64,000 bases of DNA, taken from NCBI RefSeq assembly GCF_000002865.3, contig NW_001865053.1:473949-537948 (forward strand), in the 5' to 3' direction. How positions within the stretch are numbered: position 1 is the stretch's first letter; each line of letters starts with the position of its first letter. The notes below the pieces were generated by a model. That model had not been told where the DNA came from. It saw only the letters and a list, made by a program, of their open reading frames with translations, and ran no database searches. The DNA comes from Monosiga brevicollis MX1 (lineage: Eukaryota > Opisthokonta > Choanoflagellata > Craspedida > Salpingoecidae). Below are positions 11,756 through 22,981 of this stretch, in pieces. A program made the translations under genes and the position numbers.

Positions 11756-12464
11756 TCTCAAACCAATTCATCTCTCTCTCTCTCTCTCTCTCTCTCTTCT
11801 TCTTTTTTGGACGGGTTGACTGCTTTCGTATGCTGCTGGGGTCTGAATATATCGCCCTTGAAACAAATAACCCCATGACGACCATTGTTGTTGTTTCGAT
11901 TGTCAGCACGACGGGTTCGGATGAAATTTTTTTGGTCTCTCGATCCGCCACCCCGAGACGGCAGCGCATCCCCCTCCCCTCCCGTCGCCTCTCCTTGGCG
12001 GATCGTCTGCTGTGGCCCTTGTTTGCGTGGCGTGTCTGCGAAGCACGCGGGTAGGAGAACGAGGGGGAGACAAGTGCACTTACAGATAGGCCGTGTTTGT
12101 GTGTGTGAGAGAGAAAAAAAGTGAAGGAGATTGCAAGTACCGGCGTCGACTCGGCCTCGCTGCTGCTCTTGTCGTCGCCTGGCTGGCAGGCAGCTGGGGA
12201 CGTCCACGTCAAGCTCTGGGCAGCCAATGCTGAACTTGAACCTGAGGTCTAGTGGTACATTGGCGACCGCTTTGCTTCCTTAAAGCCGTGTACTGCTGTG
12301 CGATTCCTTTGACCAGGGTGGCCCTCGGCCTGACTGCCGGTGCCAATTGGCTCAGCTCGACGTCAAGGACTCCATTCAACCCTTGACATCTGGGTCCCAA
12401 GCGCTGGGGCGCGCGTGGTTGCGGCGACGCTCCGAGCTCCACTCTTTCTTTGGGTCATTTGACC
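11676..12464. repeat. Divergent spacer with CT microsatellites
   Basis: Between TUBGCP4 (-) and the ankyrin gene (+). CT tracts lie at about 11719-11755 and 11771-11796, and the rest is unique sequence. An open frame on the minus strand runs through this region upstream of the TUBGCP4 start, but it is largely repeat-encoded (Arg-Glu) and is not supported as coding. Confidence 0.65.
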
Positions 12465-12967
12465 ATGCCGCCCAAGCGCAGCGCCAAGGCCAAGTCGGCC
12501 TCGGGCAGCAAGAAGGAGCAGGCCCCTCCTCGTGTCACGCGCTGCCCGCCCGACTTTCAATGGCAAGCCCGCCCACCTTTGGTAGAGGCAACAGACAAGA
12601 ACGATCTGGACCGTGTCAAGCGCCTCTTGAACAAGGGTGAAGACCCAAATGNNNNNNNNNNNNNNNNNNNNNNNNNNNNNNNNNNNNNNNNNNNNNNNNN
12701 NNNNNNNNNNNNNNNNNNNNNNNNNNNNNNNNNNNNNNNNNNNNNNNNNNNNNNNNNNNNNNNNNNNNNNNNNNNNNNNNNNNNNNNNNNNNNNNNNNNN
12801 NNNNNNNNNNNNNNNNNNNNNNNNNNNNNNNNNNNNNNNNNNNNNNNNNNNNNNNNNNNNNNNNNNNNNNNNNNNNNNNNNNNNNNNNNNNNNNNNNNNN
12901 NNNNNNNNNNNNNNNNNNNNNNNNNNNNNNNNNNNNNNNNNNNNNNNNNNNNNNNNNNNNNNNNNNN

Positions 12968-13057
<90 letters not shown>

Positions 13058-13441
13058 ATCCGCATATAGCCACATGCTCTGTGTCTCTCGTCACCCGTCT
13101 CTTGCCCGCCTTCTTTGCTGGGCTTGGTTGCTCCGCTCATCCTTTTGTGATTTGTCGTGCCAAATGAAAATATCTCATCTCCGCAGGGGCAAACTCTTGA
13201 TTGCTCAAGCCTTGCTGGAAGCCGGTGCTGATCTATCCTCACCCGTTCACTCCGGTGACTATTGGGTCCCACCACCACCAGCACCGCCCAAGCCGGTGTG
13301 TTGGCCTGCTTATCACGGCGACCTGCTTTTCTTTGCTGTTGTCTCAACATGCCTCACTCACTGTCATGCTCGTGCTTTGTTGATGCAACTTAACAGGAGA
13401 AAAAGGCCAAAAAGGCCAAGAGCAAGAAGAAAAAGAAATAG
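12465..13441 (+). CDS. Ankyrin-repeat protein with Lys-rich tail, interrupted by an assembly gap
   Basis: Exon 1 starts MPPKRSAKAKSASGSKKEQA and enters an ankyrin-like helix (PPLVEATDKNDLDRVKRLLN, then KGEDPN) just before a 316-base run of N. After the gap and a CA tract, an exon from 13187 reads GKLLIAQALLEAGADLSS, the typical end of an ankyrin repeat. It then runs through a Pro-rich PPPPAPPKP to a donor at 13296. The last exon (13397-13441) is EKKAKKAKSKKKKK and stop. At least one exon and part of an intron are hidden in the gap, so the number of repeats is unknown. Basic ends suggest a nuclear or nucleic-acid-associated protein, but function cannot be assigned. Confidence 0.7.
12652..13052. 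repeat. Assembly gap (N) abutting a CA microsatellite
   Basis: 316 undetermined bases (12652-12967) followed directly by about 85 bases of CA repeat (12968-13052). The gap breaks the ankyrin gene. A gap that ends exactly in a microsatellite is most simply a sequencing or assembly failure in the repeat, which may extend into the gap. Confidence 0.95.
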
Positions 13442-14060
13442 AGCCCTAGCTGCCGTTGCACTGCCGTTCCTGAAAGCGCCGTTGTCGTTGGCCAAAAGGC
13501 TTGATCGGGTTTCGTTTTTTGCCACCACATCAGTGGCGAAGTGGTTCGATCGGCGGGCGAGTAGCGTTGGTTGAAAGGAGCTTCTGTCCACGTGTGGTGG
13601 GTGGCTTGGCCACCCCAGATGAACTGAAGAGCTGGTCTCTCCGTGGACGTGGTTGGTGTCATGTTATATCTTTTTGGGTGTTTCTCTTGATTGTCTCTTA
13701 GTTCCAGTGCAGCCAGATTGCGTTTGCCTGGAGGCCGCTGTGGGGTCATTCTGCATAGTTGATGCTTAGATTTGCACACGGCGCCAGCTAGTGTTTGATA
13801 CGACTCGTGGCAACCCTTCCCTTTTTCTCTTTGCCTGTTTTGGCCCTGACCCCCCGTTAACCCCCCCTGCACATCCTACACACGAAGAGACCCCGATCAT
13901 GCATCCCTACTCCCAAACACCGCCATCGCAAGTCACCAATAAGCCGGCTTCCTACCACCACCAAAACAAGTTTTCCAGTGTGTGTGTGTGTGTGTGTGTG
14001 AAAAAAAAAACTTGAACGTGTGTAAGGAAAATTCTTTTGTTCTTTTTCTTTGTCCTTGTG

Positions 14061-14149
<89 letters not shown>

Positions 14150-14377
14150 AGAGAGAGAGAGAGAGAGAGAAGGAGAGAGACACGAGGTGTATCGTTTCGA
14201 TCAAATGGCAGCGCGAATGTTGTGTGTGGGGCTTGGTGGCGGGGTCATTGGGCATGGCCAGTGAAATGTGAAGCAAGGGTATAGTGGCGGTCAACTTGAT
14301 GTCCTACTCGCGTGGTCTGATGCTCGTTCCTGATGGCTGGTACTCTTGGGACTTCGGCAGGGCGCCAGCATTCCAAC
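13442..14377. repeat. Intergenic region with GT and GA microsatellites
   Basis: Lies between the ankyrin gene's stop and the AP4E1 start. Contains a short GT tract at about 13978-14000 and a GA tract of about 110 bases (14065-14178). No gene seen; the frames there encode only Arg-Glu or Ser-Leu repeats. Confidence 0.75.
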
Positions 14378-17300
14378 ATGGCGGGCAAGGGAGCCAAGCT
14401 GCCAAGCTTCATTGCGAGCCACCTGGCGGGCGCCAGTGTGCCGCCGGGTGCTTCGCGCGAGTTTGTCAACCTGATCAAGGCCATTGGCGAAGCCGGCACC
14501 AACCATGTAGGATCATCGCACCGCCTTATCCGCTTGTCTTCAGACAGTCCGTCCGCCCGATGAATGGTGCCAACGCAGCACGCACCGCCGTTTGATCAAC
14601 AGCTCTCACAGCAACTTGCGGTTTCGATGCAAATCCGTACAGGAGGAAGGCCGCATCATCCAGCGCGAGGTGAAAAACCTCGAGACCAAGCTCCGCGAAC
14701 CCAACATCTCCAAGGTATGCCTTTTGACTCCTCCGAGGCCTCTGCCCGAGCACATCTCTTCTTCAAATACAGCAACGCTTCTTGCCCCTCACAACCCACT
14801 GCTCCGTGCCTTCTCCGTCCTATCCATCTGCAGCGGCAAATGCGCGAGTACTTAATCCGCCTGATGTACTGTGAGATGCTGGGCCATGAAGTGTCTTTCG
14901 GCTACATTCACGCCGTCAAGTTTACCCAGCATACCTCCCTCTTGGACAAGCGCGCCGGCTACCTGGCCGTCTCTACCCTCCTTCACAAAGACCACGAGCT
15001 CATCCTCTTGTTGGTCAACGCCATTCAACGAGACCTGCAGTCGAGCAACGTTGTGGAAGTCTGCACCGCGCTCACGGCCGTATGTCAAAGCGCTCGTTCT
15101 CTTTCTAATCACACTTTCTTGTTTTTCCTCGTGTCCTTTTTCCTTTCCCTCCCGCTTCTCCAGCCTACTGTCCAGAGCCTGGCCTCGTGTTTTTTGTTCT
15201 GTGACTGTTGCTCGGATCGCCCTCACCCCTATTTCGGTGGTCCCCTTCTAGGTGTGCCGACTGATTGGCGAGGAAATGATTCCGGCCGTGCTCTCGCATG
15301 TTGAAGCCAAGCTTGGCCATCCTCGTGAAATTGTGCGCAAAAAAGCCGTTCTGTGCCTGCACCGCTTCTACCAGCAATCACCACACTCGATCGACCACCT
15401 TCGTGATCGCTTGCGCCGAGCCCTCTGCGACCAGGATCCGGGTGTCATGGCAGCGTCGTTGAACCTGTTTTACGACATGTCCATTGTTGATCCGGGCCAG
15501 TTCAAGGACTTGACCCCGTCCTTTGTCAGCATTCTGAAACAAATCATCGACCATCGCCTGCCCCGCGAGTTTGATTACCACAAGGTTCCTGCGCCATGGA
15601 TCCAAATCAAGCTGCTCAAGATCCTCGCCCTCCTTGGCGCCGACGACCAAAGCGTGAGCGAATCAATCTATGAGGTGCTTCGAGACACCATGCGCCGTGC
15701 CGACATCCAGTCCACGGTTGCCTACGGTAAGCCACGGCGCATTTTGATCTGCTCTGCTCCCGCCTTGGGCCTCGACGACAAGCTGCGTCTGTCAACCCGA
15801 TATCAATGCCCGTCCTTGCTCCGAAACTCACCTCGACGCTCTTATACCGCACAGCCATCATGTACGAGTGCGTCTTGACTTGTGCCAAGATCTACCCTAG
15901 CACGCAGCTCATTGAAATGGCTGCCGGCAACGTGGGCCGTTTCCTCCGCTCTGGTAACAATAATCTCAAGTGCGTCACAAACTTTCCCTGAGACCCTCCT
16001 CCCCGCGCCCGCCACATCGATTTCTGCTCATTTTGTTGCAATAGGTACCTTGGCATCACTGCGTTGGCAGCCATCGTTTCCGTCAACCCCGTGCACGCAG
16101 CTGACTACAAAACCCTGGTGATTGACTGCCTGGACGATCCTGATGAGACTCTGAAGAGGAAGACGCTTGACCTTCTTTGCAAGATGACCAACCCAGCCAA
16201 TGTCAAAGTGATCGTGGAGAAGCTGGTCGGGTGCGTGTGCGCGCCACCCCAAGACTGCACAGCACACCCATCTTTCCGTGGTCCATCCGGCTTTGCCTGC
16301 AGAGTTCGACATGTTCCTTGTCCGCCGTACTCATTCGTGGTTGCACCATCCATGTGGTGAATAGGTATCTCAAGTCAACCGTTGACATGTATTTGCGCAA
16401 GGACCTGACGCCTCGCATCCTCCAGTTGGCGGATCGTTTTGCCCCTGATCATTTGTGGTATTTGGAAACCATGAACTCACTTTTCCGCACAGCCGGCGAT
16501 CTCGTCTCGGCCAAAACCGCCAACAATCTCATGCAGCTTATTGCAGAAGGTGAGGCCCGTGTCCGTTTACCCACACACCCTCTCCCCCTCCCCCATACAC
16601 ACCAAAAATGCCGACTTTTCTTGTCATCTTCAAACAACAGCGCACACTTGAAAAAGCCCCGCCCACGTTTTTTTTTTTTTTCCCTTCAACTTTTCTCTAC
16701 CTACAGGTGATGATGATGATGAGGCCGACGAAGAGTTACGCTCCTATGCGGCCAGTTGCTACATTGACCTGCTCGAGGTGCCAAACCTACCGGATGTCCT
16801 CATCCAGACCATGGCGTGGGTGATTGGCGAGTACTCCTACTTGGCCACGGACTACGACCAGGAAGTGGTTCTCGAGCTGATGGGCGAGCTTTTGGATCGC
16901 ACCTACGCCTCTGACTCGGAGACCAAGGGTTGGATTGTATCCGGCATTGCCAAGCTCATTGCTCAAACAGGCCTCTTCCCGGCCGTCATTCGCAATCGCC
17001 TCAATGCCTTGGCCGCCGCCAGCACGTCCTCGGTTGATTTGCAGACGCGCTGCGTTCAAGCCCTGGCCCTCGTTCAGAATGGCGCCCTCATGCAAAGCAT
17101 CTACCCTACAGATGCCAGTTGCGAAGATCTGGAGGTCGATCCTGAGCTAAACTTTCTCAACGGTTTGGTTCAAATGGCATTGTCCCAAGGTGCTGCGCCG
17201 TACAAACCACCCGAGGCCCGGCCAGCGCCTGCACCCGTTCCTGAGCCAGAGACGTCGCGGCTGCAATCTGCGTTCCGTTTTGAGGCCTACGAAACCCCGA

Positions 17301-19453
17301 GTGAGCCGCCACCACCCTCGCTCACAAACCAAGACGAGGGCCTCTTTGCAGGCATTGGAGCAACCTCGGGCATGGGTGGCGGCAGCTCCACCCACCTGGC
17401 TTCAGGTGCCGGCTCCGCTCAGCCCTCGGGCGCCAACTCCCCTGCGACCGCCCGCCGCCTCGATGGCAAGAAGCTCAATCCTGCCAAGCCGGCCAATGAG
17501 CTTCAGGTTTGTTCGAGAAAAGCGAACATGTCACGCCATTCCGCTCCGGGGCTTGAACGCCCTGGGTCCGGCCCTGGCTCCCGTGTGCCTGATGCATTTC
17601 AAGCCGTGTATCCACCCTTATCAGTCTGTGCCATGTCCTATTCCTATAGGTTTCGGGTGGACCTTGGTCGCGTGGTGGCTTTAAGCTGAAAAAGAAAGCT
17701 GCTGAGGAAGAACCTACGCCTGCCGCTGCCGCTGCCGCGCCTGCAGCAGAGTCCAACGCAGGTGAAGCCGACCTGTTGGGTACTGGCAGCGATGCTGGCT
17801 TCGGTGCTACCACCACCTCCGAAGAAGCCGCGGCTGCTCCCGCGCCGCGAGAACCAGAACCAGAACCAGAGCCGTACGTGCCGCCGGTCCGCAGTGAGAA
17901 GGCCAAACTTGCCGATGAGCTCTTTGCCGTGGGTCAAGAGTCTGCTGGTGGAGCTGGTCGGGCGTCCAAGCGTCAATCACGAGCCCGCAAAGGACGTGCT
18001 TACAAGAATAAAACCGGCGGAGATGATCAAGGACCGGATCTGCTGGGTGACAGCAGCGTCGCTCCCCCATCCTCCAGCGCCGACCTTTTGTCCCTGGATT
18101 TGGGCATGGGCTCGGGCACGGCTGCTTCTGCTTCATCTTATACAGCTCCTGCTAATACGGGTGGAAGTCTCCTGGATGATTTTGCTGGCCTGGGTCTGAG
18201 CTCTAGCACGGATCAGGCAGTACCTCCCCCACCCTCATACGACTATGCGGCAAGCCTTTTGGCGGGTGGTAACACCAGTGGCACAAACAACACCAACGGC
18301 CTCGGTGTCGGTGGTGGCACGGATTTTGACCTGTTGTCACCTCCACAGTCTGCCGCTTCGGCGGCCACCTCAGGGGGCATCGACTCGCTGCTTGACTTTG
18401 GAGGTCCTTCGACCGGTGGTGGTGATTTGCTCATGCCCACGCAGTCGTCCACGACCACAGCGAGCGATGGTTTGGGCAACACGGCTGCAGCCAGCAGCAC
18501 CAGCCCGTTCGCTGGCTTGGGCATTGGAGACACGGTCTCAACTGGAACAGGTGGCACTGGTGCGGACATGTCCGTCCCGGCGGAGCTGCAAGGTTTTGCC
18601 CACGAAGACCATCCGACACGTTTGAACGGCGATGCAACCGTGGCGGTGTTGGCACGCAAGGTTTGGCGTCCGGACGCGTTGGACGTGGTCCTCTACGTGC
18701 AAAACCGCACGGGCACCGCGCTGACTAGCGTGATGACGCGCGTGGATCCATCGGGTGGCTTGCAGCGATGTGATAGCAATGCACATGAGAACCGGTTTTC
18801 TAACCGTATTGGAGGCAACGATGTGCAGCGCTACATCCTGAGCTTTAGCACGCCAACCGTGAAGAGTGGCATGGCGCTCAAGGGTCAATGCAGCTATACG
18901 GAAGGCGGCAAGACGCACAACGTTCACTTTACTCTTGGCATCAAGGCCAACGATGTGCTGCGTCCGTTGACCATCAGCACGGATCGTTTTGGTCAGCTGT
19001 GGCAAGCCACCTCTTCGCAGCGCGCGCTCAAGCTGCAGTCGCGACAGGTGTCTTCCGTCGCGGCCCTGCAGCAGGTGTGCGAAGCTTCCCATTTTCACTG
19101 CGTCCAGGTGATCGGCACTGAAGTCATCTTTGCGGCCCAGGTAAGCGCGCCCCACATTTGATTACGATTGTCCATGTATGGGTTTGTTTGTGTCTTTGAC
19201 GCTTGTGTTTAGGGGAGAGGCCGGAAATGTGTTAGCGCTCTTTTTTTTTTTCCTTGTGTGTTTGTTTGTTTGAAACAAATACACATCTCACGACGTTTCC
19301 TCCATCGGGCGGTCACAGGTACTCAACCACGAACAGCAGCCATGCCTATTGCACACCAAGCTCAACGCACCAGTTATCGAGGTGCAGGTGCACGCGCACG
19401 CTACGCCATACGCCGAAAGCGTGCTCAAGCTGTTGGAAGACAATTTGTCGTAA
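14378..19453 (+). CDS. AP4E1: AP-4 adaptor complex epsilon subunit (10 exons, 1277 aa)
   Basis: Large subunit of the AP-4 coat that sorts cargo at the trans-Golgi. Ten exons join in phase: 14378-14506, 14643-14714, 14834-15079, 15252-15726, 15855-15969, 16045-16230, 16365-16549, 16707-17506, 17650-19140 and 19319-19453. The trunk (about residues 1-620) carries AP-4 epsilon stretches: YLIRLMYCEMLGHEVSFGYI, DPGVMAASLNLFYDM, REFDYHKVPAPWIQIKLLKI, KYLGITALAAIVSV, SCEDLEVDPELNFLNG and ALSQGAAPYKPPE. A long low-complexity hinge (Gly/Ser/Ala, several LLDD/LLDF clathrin-box-like bits) links to a C-terminal ear with ADVLRPL-type sequence (NDVLRPLTISTDRFGQLW). Length is close to human AP4E1 (1137), longer through the hinge. 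Confidence 0.95.
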
Positions 19454-19730
19454 ACCTTGACAACCCGCCAAGTGCCACTGCATGGTTATAAAGAATTTTC
19501 TCTTGCAAAGTGCTGCTCTTGAAACCATTCAATTGGCTGAACGATGCCTTCTGAATGTTTTGAGAGCAAAAGCCTCGCATTGTCTCCTCTTCTCTTCCGT
19601 TCGCAGGACATACCCCCAATTGAGTAGTGGCGGACAAAACCCAAATTTGTGTTTACGGCTATTTCCTTCTCTCTTTGAAAGAGTTGAGCGTTTGGTCCAT
19701 CGATTGATTGATTTGTTCAGATGAAATGTC

Positions 19731-20758
19731 CTACAGGGCCGGCTTGTTGGACTCGGTGTTGAAGAAGCGCCGGATCACTACCACCTGCAAGGCACCCACG
19801 GCGACGACGACCGCAATCTCGAGCGAAGAAAACATCTGTGTGACCCCAGGAGGATCAGAATATGATGGAAAACCCGTGAAAGGATATTGAGCCGCTCAAA
19901 CAGTGTCCCACCTCCAAGCAAAATAGCAAAAGCATGCTTTCTCGAGCTAGCGCACTGTACGCCTCTCGGGTCACGTACCATGACTTGTTGGTCCTTGAAC
20001 TCGGCAGTCTCGATTTGACGATGGTAGCGGGTACCAATGTGCGAGGCGAGGCGCTGGCAGGTTTGGAGGTGGCGATGTACACGCTTGGCACTCTCTTCCA
20101 TCTCGTGCATGGAGGCGTCGGCGCTTGGCAATGAGTCGTCGTTGTCATAATCGACAAACAGCGAGAAATAGATGGCCTTTTGCGTCATGGTAGAGAAGCG
20201 GTTGCTGAAGCAAAACTGCCGAAATGTGAAATGCCCCGCGATGGTGAGTGCACAATCTGGGACCTGGGCCTGGGGCTTGGAGTCGTGAACACGAGGCTAG
20301 ATCCAGGAACCCAATCTTACCTTCCAAGTACCAGCGGCAGGGATATTTGATTCGTGACCACCCTCACGCTTACGCACGCCGCGCTCCATCAGCTGTCCGT
20401 TGGGTGCCGTCACGGAGAAGTCAACATCGCGATTGCCGCCAGATGTTACCTATGGATGTGCCCACCGAAAATACCAGCTTGATTCCGGGGTTCTCAGCAG
20501 CGGATATACCAGGATTGTTGCGCAGGCATTTGCCGAGTGTTCGCGTCAACAAAGCGGGCCTCGATCCGTTCGTACCTGAAAATCCATGTCGAGCAGCTTG
20601 GGCTTGAGACTAGCATCAACGTCTTCAAAATAGCACTGCTCCTCACCAGCATCAAGAACGACGGTAAAGGAGCTGCCCAAGGCATGGCTCACGGCCACTA
20701 GCCCCAACACAAGCAGCGCCATCCGGCACCAGGCGCGACCCGATGCCATGCTTGCCAT
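19731..20758 (-). CDS. p24/TMED family cargo receptor (4 exons, 217 aa)
   Basis: p24 proteins cycle between ER and Golgi and select cargo for COPII/COPI vesicles. Exons 20576-20758, 20321-20449, 19979-20215 and 19731-19835 all join in phase 0. In order there is a signal peptide (MALLVLGLVAVSHALG), a GOLD domain with the two expected cysteines (EEQCYFEDV and WKFCFSNRFSTM, the latter spanning a splice), a coiled-coil region (MHEMEESAKRVHRHLQTCQR), one membrane helix (IAVVVAVGALQVVVI) and a short tail RRFFNTESNKPAL. The tail has the FF pair used for COPII binding but no KKxx retrieval signal. The CYF/FCF pattern and tail resemble the gamma/delta-like TMED1/5/7/10 group, but the exact subfamily is not fixed. 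Confidence 0.88.
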
Positions 20759-21087
20759 GCTTGCCAATGCTGACACCCTCACAGCGAAGCTTCAAAAGAG
20801 AAATCCGCACGCAGCGATTCTCGTCACCAATTGGCGCACGAGGCAATTAAACCGGCCGCCTGATATCCAGCACGATCGATCCGGTCCTTGTACCACCCTT
20901 GGCGCGATCTGTATCTGCACGGGGCTGCACCGCCACTGCCACTGCCACTGCGTGCGCGTACACACACTCTCTCACACACACACACACACCAGAGAGAGAG
21001 AACAAGAAAAAATAAAAGAGATCCAGGGAACAAGACTCGGCTACCAAATGTCAATGCGCGGATGTGTGTGTGTGAAATTGTCAGAAG

Positions 21088-21126
<39 letters not shown>

Positions 21127-21289
21127 GGAGCGGCGGCGGATCTGGCGCGGCGTGGAATGATACGAGGTCTGTCGATCAATTGGCTCTTCATAAGAACAAG
21201 ACGGTTATGATTCTAGGATGTGAAAGGGTTGGATGCATGTGCTTGTTGATGGCCGACCATCTCGGAAGGGCGATGAGGGCATACAGGGG
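20759..21289. repeat. Spacer with CA and CT microsatellites
   Basis: About 530 bases between the TMED start and the kelch gene's stop, both on the minus strand, so it is TMED promoter plus kelch 3' region. Contains a CA/GA patch near 20969-21001 and a CT tract at about 21091-21121. No gene seen. Confidence 0.65.
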
Positions 21290-22387
21290 CTAGCCGGCTT
21301 GGGCCAGGTTGACTCGCGGTGGAAAGACGACTGCACTTGTATGGCGAGGTCCACGGAGGACAAGCGGGCCATCACGCCAAGCTGAGCCGTTGAAAATTTC
21401 CACGTTGTAAACTGATTCAATGGCGGCTCCGCCGATCGCGAACAGCTCGCCTTCGTAGACCACACAGCTCAAGGCTCGACGAGGCTGGGAGAGGGCAGGT
21501 GCCTCGGCCCAGTCGACACCATCAAACGTCCAGACGCCGCTGAACACCGTGTTATTGGTACCACCGACAACATAGAGCAGCCCTTGAAAAACAGACAGCC
21601 CAAATGCACGAACTGCTTGTGGCATTTCACGGTCCACAAGGGACCATGCCTCGCCATCAAAGGTCTCGAGGTGGGACACAAAATGGGTGTCGTTGGAGCC
21701 TCCCACCACGTAGAGGCGGTCCTGAAAGACAACAGCGCCAAAGGAATGGCGAGCAATGATCATGGGCGGACCTTCCGCCCATGAAGAGCCTTTGAAGACC
21801 TCGACCGAGCTGAGTGCATGCATGTTGTCATATCCACCCAAGGCATAAAGTCGGCCTCGAAACGTGACGGCTTCCAGCTGAGCACGGGCGATGTTGAGCG
21901 AGGGCCCCTCGTACCAAGCAAAGCGATTGAATACATCAACCCGTGATTGCGCCTGGGGCGAGCCCCCCAAGTAGTATAAATACTCCCCGTACACAGCAGC
22001 AGCTGCGGCGGCACGGGGCGTTGGCAGCGAGGGGCCCATTGTCCAGTTGTAGCCATCAAACAGTTGAACATCAGACGTCACGTTGTTTTCAACAACGCCT
22101 CCAATCAGGTAAATTTGTGGCTTGATCAGCTGTGGAAAGGCAGCATCCAGCAAAGCCCGTTGTGATGCCACGACGGCCTGAAGGTGGGCAAGCTGATCAA
22201 AGACCGCGTCCAGGTCGTGCCCATTGACGTAAACCCGGGTCTGTTCACCACGCACGGTGGAGCTGTTGAGATGCAAATGACCTGCCTGATCTACAAACAC
22301 GAAAGCCTGCTCGTCCGCTTCACCTCGGCTTGGATGCCCTCCCAACAGCACCACCACCAGGCCCACGACAGCGAGCCATTGGGCCAT
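21290..22387 (-). CDS. Secreted single-exon kelch-repeat protein, 365 aa
   Basis: One uninterrupted frame. It starts MAQWLAVVGLVVVLLGGHPS, a clear signal peptide, then has a coiled spacer (HDLDAVFDQLAHLQAVVASQ) and about six kelch blades each with a GG pair and a following Tyr/Trp pattern, such as YLIGGVVENN, YYLGGSPQAQSRVDVF, LYALGGYDNMHALSSVEVF, LYVVGGSNDTHFVSHLETF, LYVVGGTNNTVFSGVWTF and LFAIGGAAIESVYNVEIF. Kelch propellers are protein-binding platforms. This one has no BTB, F-box or membrane anchor, and NxT/S sites (NNVTSD, GYNWTM, SNDTH, NNTVF, NGSAW) fit secretion. Lack of introns is unusual among its neighbours and could mean a retrocopy or recent origin. Partner unknown. Confidence 0.85.
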   Translation of the reverse strand: MAQWLAVVGLVVVLLGGHPSRGEADEQAFVFVDQAGHLHLNSSTVRGEQTRVYVNGHDLDAVFDQLAHLQAVVASQRALLDAAFPQLIKPQIYLIGGVVENNVTSDVQLFDGYNWTMGPSLPTPRAAAAAAVYGEYLYYLGGSPQAQSRVDVFNRFAWYEGPSLNIARAQLEAVTFRGRLYALGGYDNMHALSSVEVFKGSSWAEGPPMIIARHSFGAVVFQDRLYVVGGSNDTHFVSHLETFDGEAWSLVDREMPQAVRAFGLSVFQGLLYVVGGTNNTVFSGVWTFDGVDWAEAPALSQPRRALSCVVYEGELFAIGGAAIESVYNVEIFNGSAWRDGPLVLRGPRHTSAVVFPPRVNLAQAG

Positions 22388-22981
22388 GTTTGCCCCTCTC
22401 CTGATTCAACGTTCAGAAAAAAAAAAAAAAAAAAAAATTACATCAGATGTATGATGACTTTGAAATTAAAAAATTTTCACGTTAGCAGGTTGATGGTTGT
22501 CTGGGCATGCCGCGCCAGCAGGCTGTTAATGATCGTTACTGTTTCAATGGCGTGCGTGATTAATTCGCAGAGGGAGGTCCGTGACAAACGGCATGGTCTC
22601 CGATGAATTGGCAAGGTACGCGATAAACACGGGCACACAAAACAAAGGTCGTAGTCGCCCCATTGGAAACCAACAGATCAAGTTGATAAACACACATCCT
22701 ACAAGTGCACACACGAGCAAACAATTGCCTGCCACAAAAACACAGCAAAGAAAGAGGCAAGTCACCATGGCTGTGTAGATGGTGGAAACAAGAAGGGACG
22801 AAAGCAGAGCTGAAACTTGGCTTTTTTTTGGCGTGCAGCTGGGCATGCTTGGGACACGGCACAAATTGATTGCTCATTGAATCACATGAGAGCGATACAG
22901 CTGTGTACCATGCATTAAAGCCAGTCTTTGCTGGTCGTTTCCGGCAAGACATGCAAATGGAGCCCAGTTGTTCATGGTCCT
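22388..22981. other. Spacer between kelch start and CK2 alpha stop
   Basis: About 590 bases, both flanking genes on the minus strand. A run of about 20 A lies near 22418-22437. No supported gene or RNA. Confidence 0.5.
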
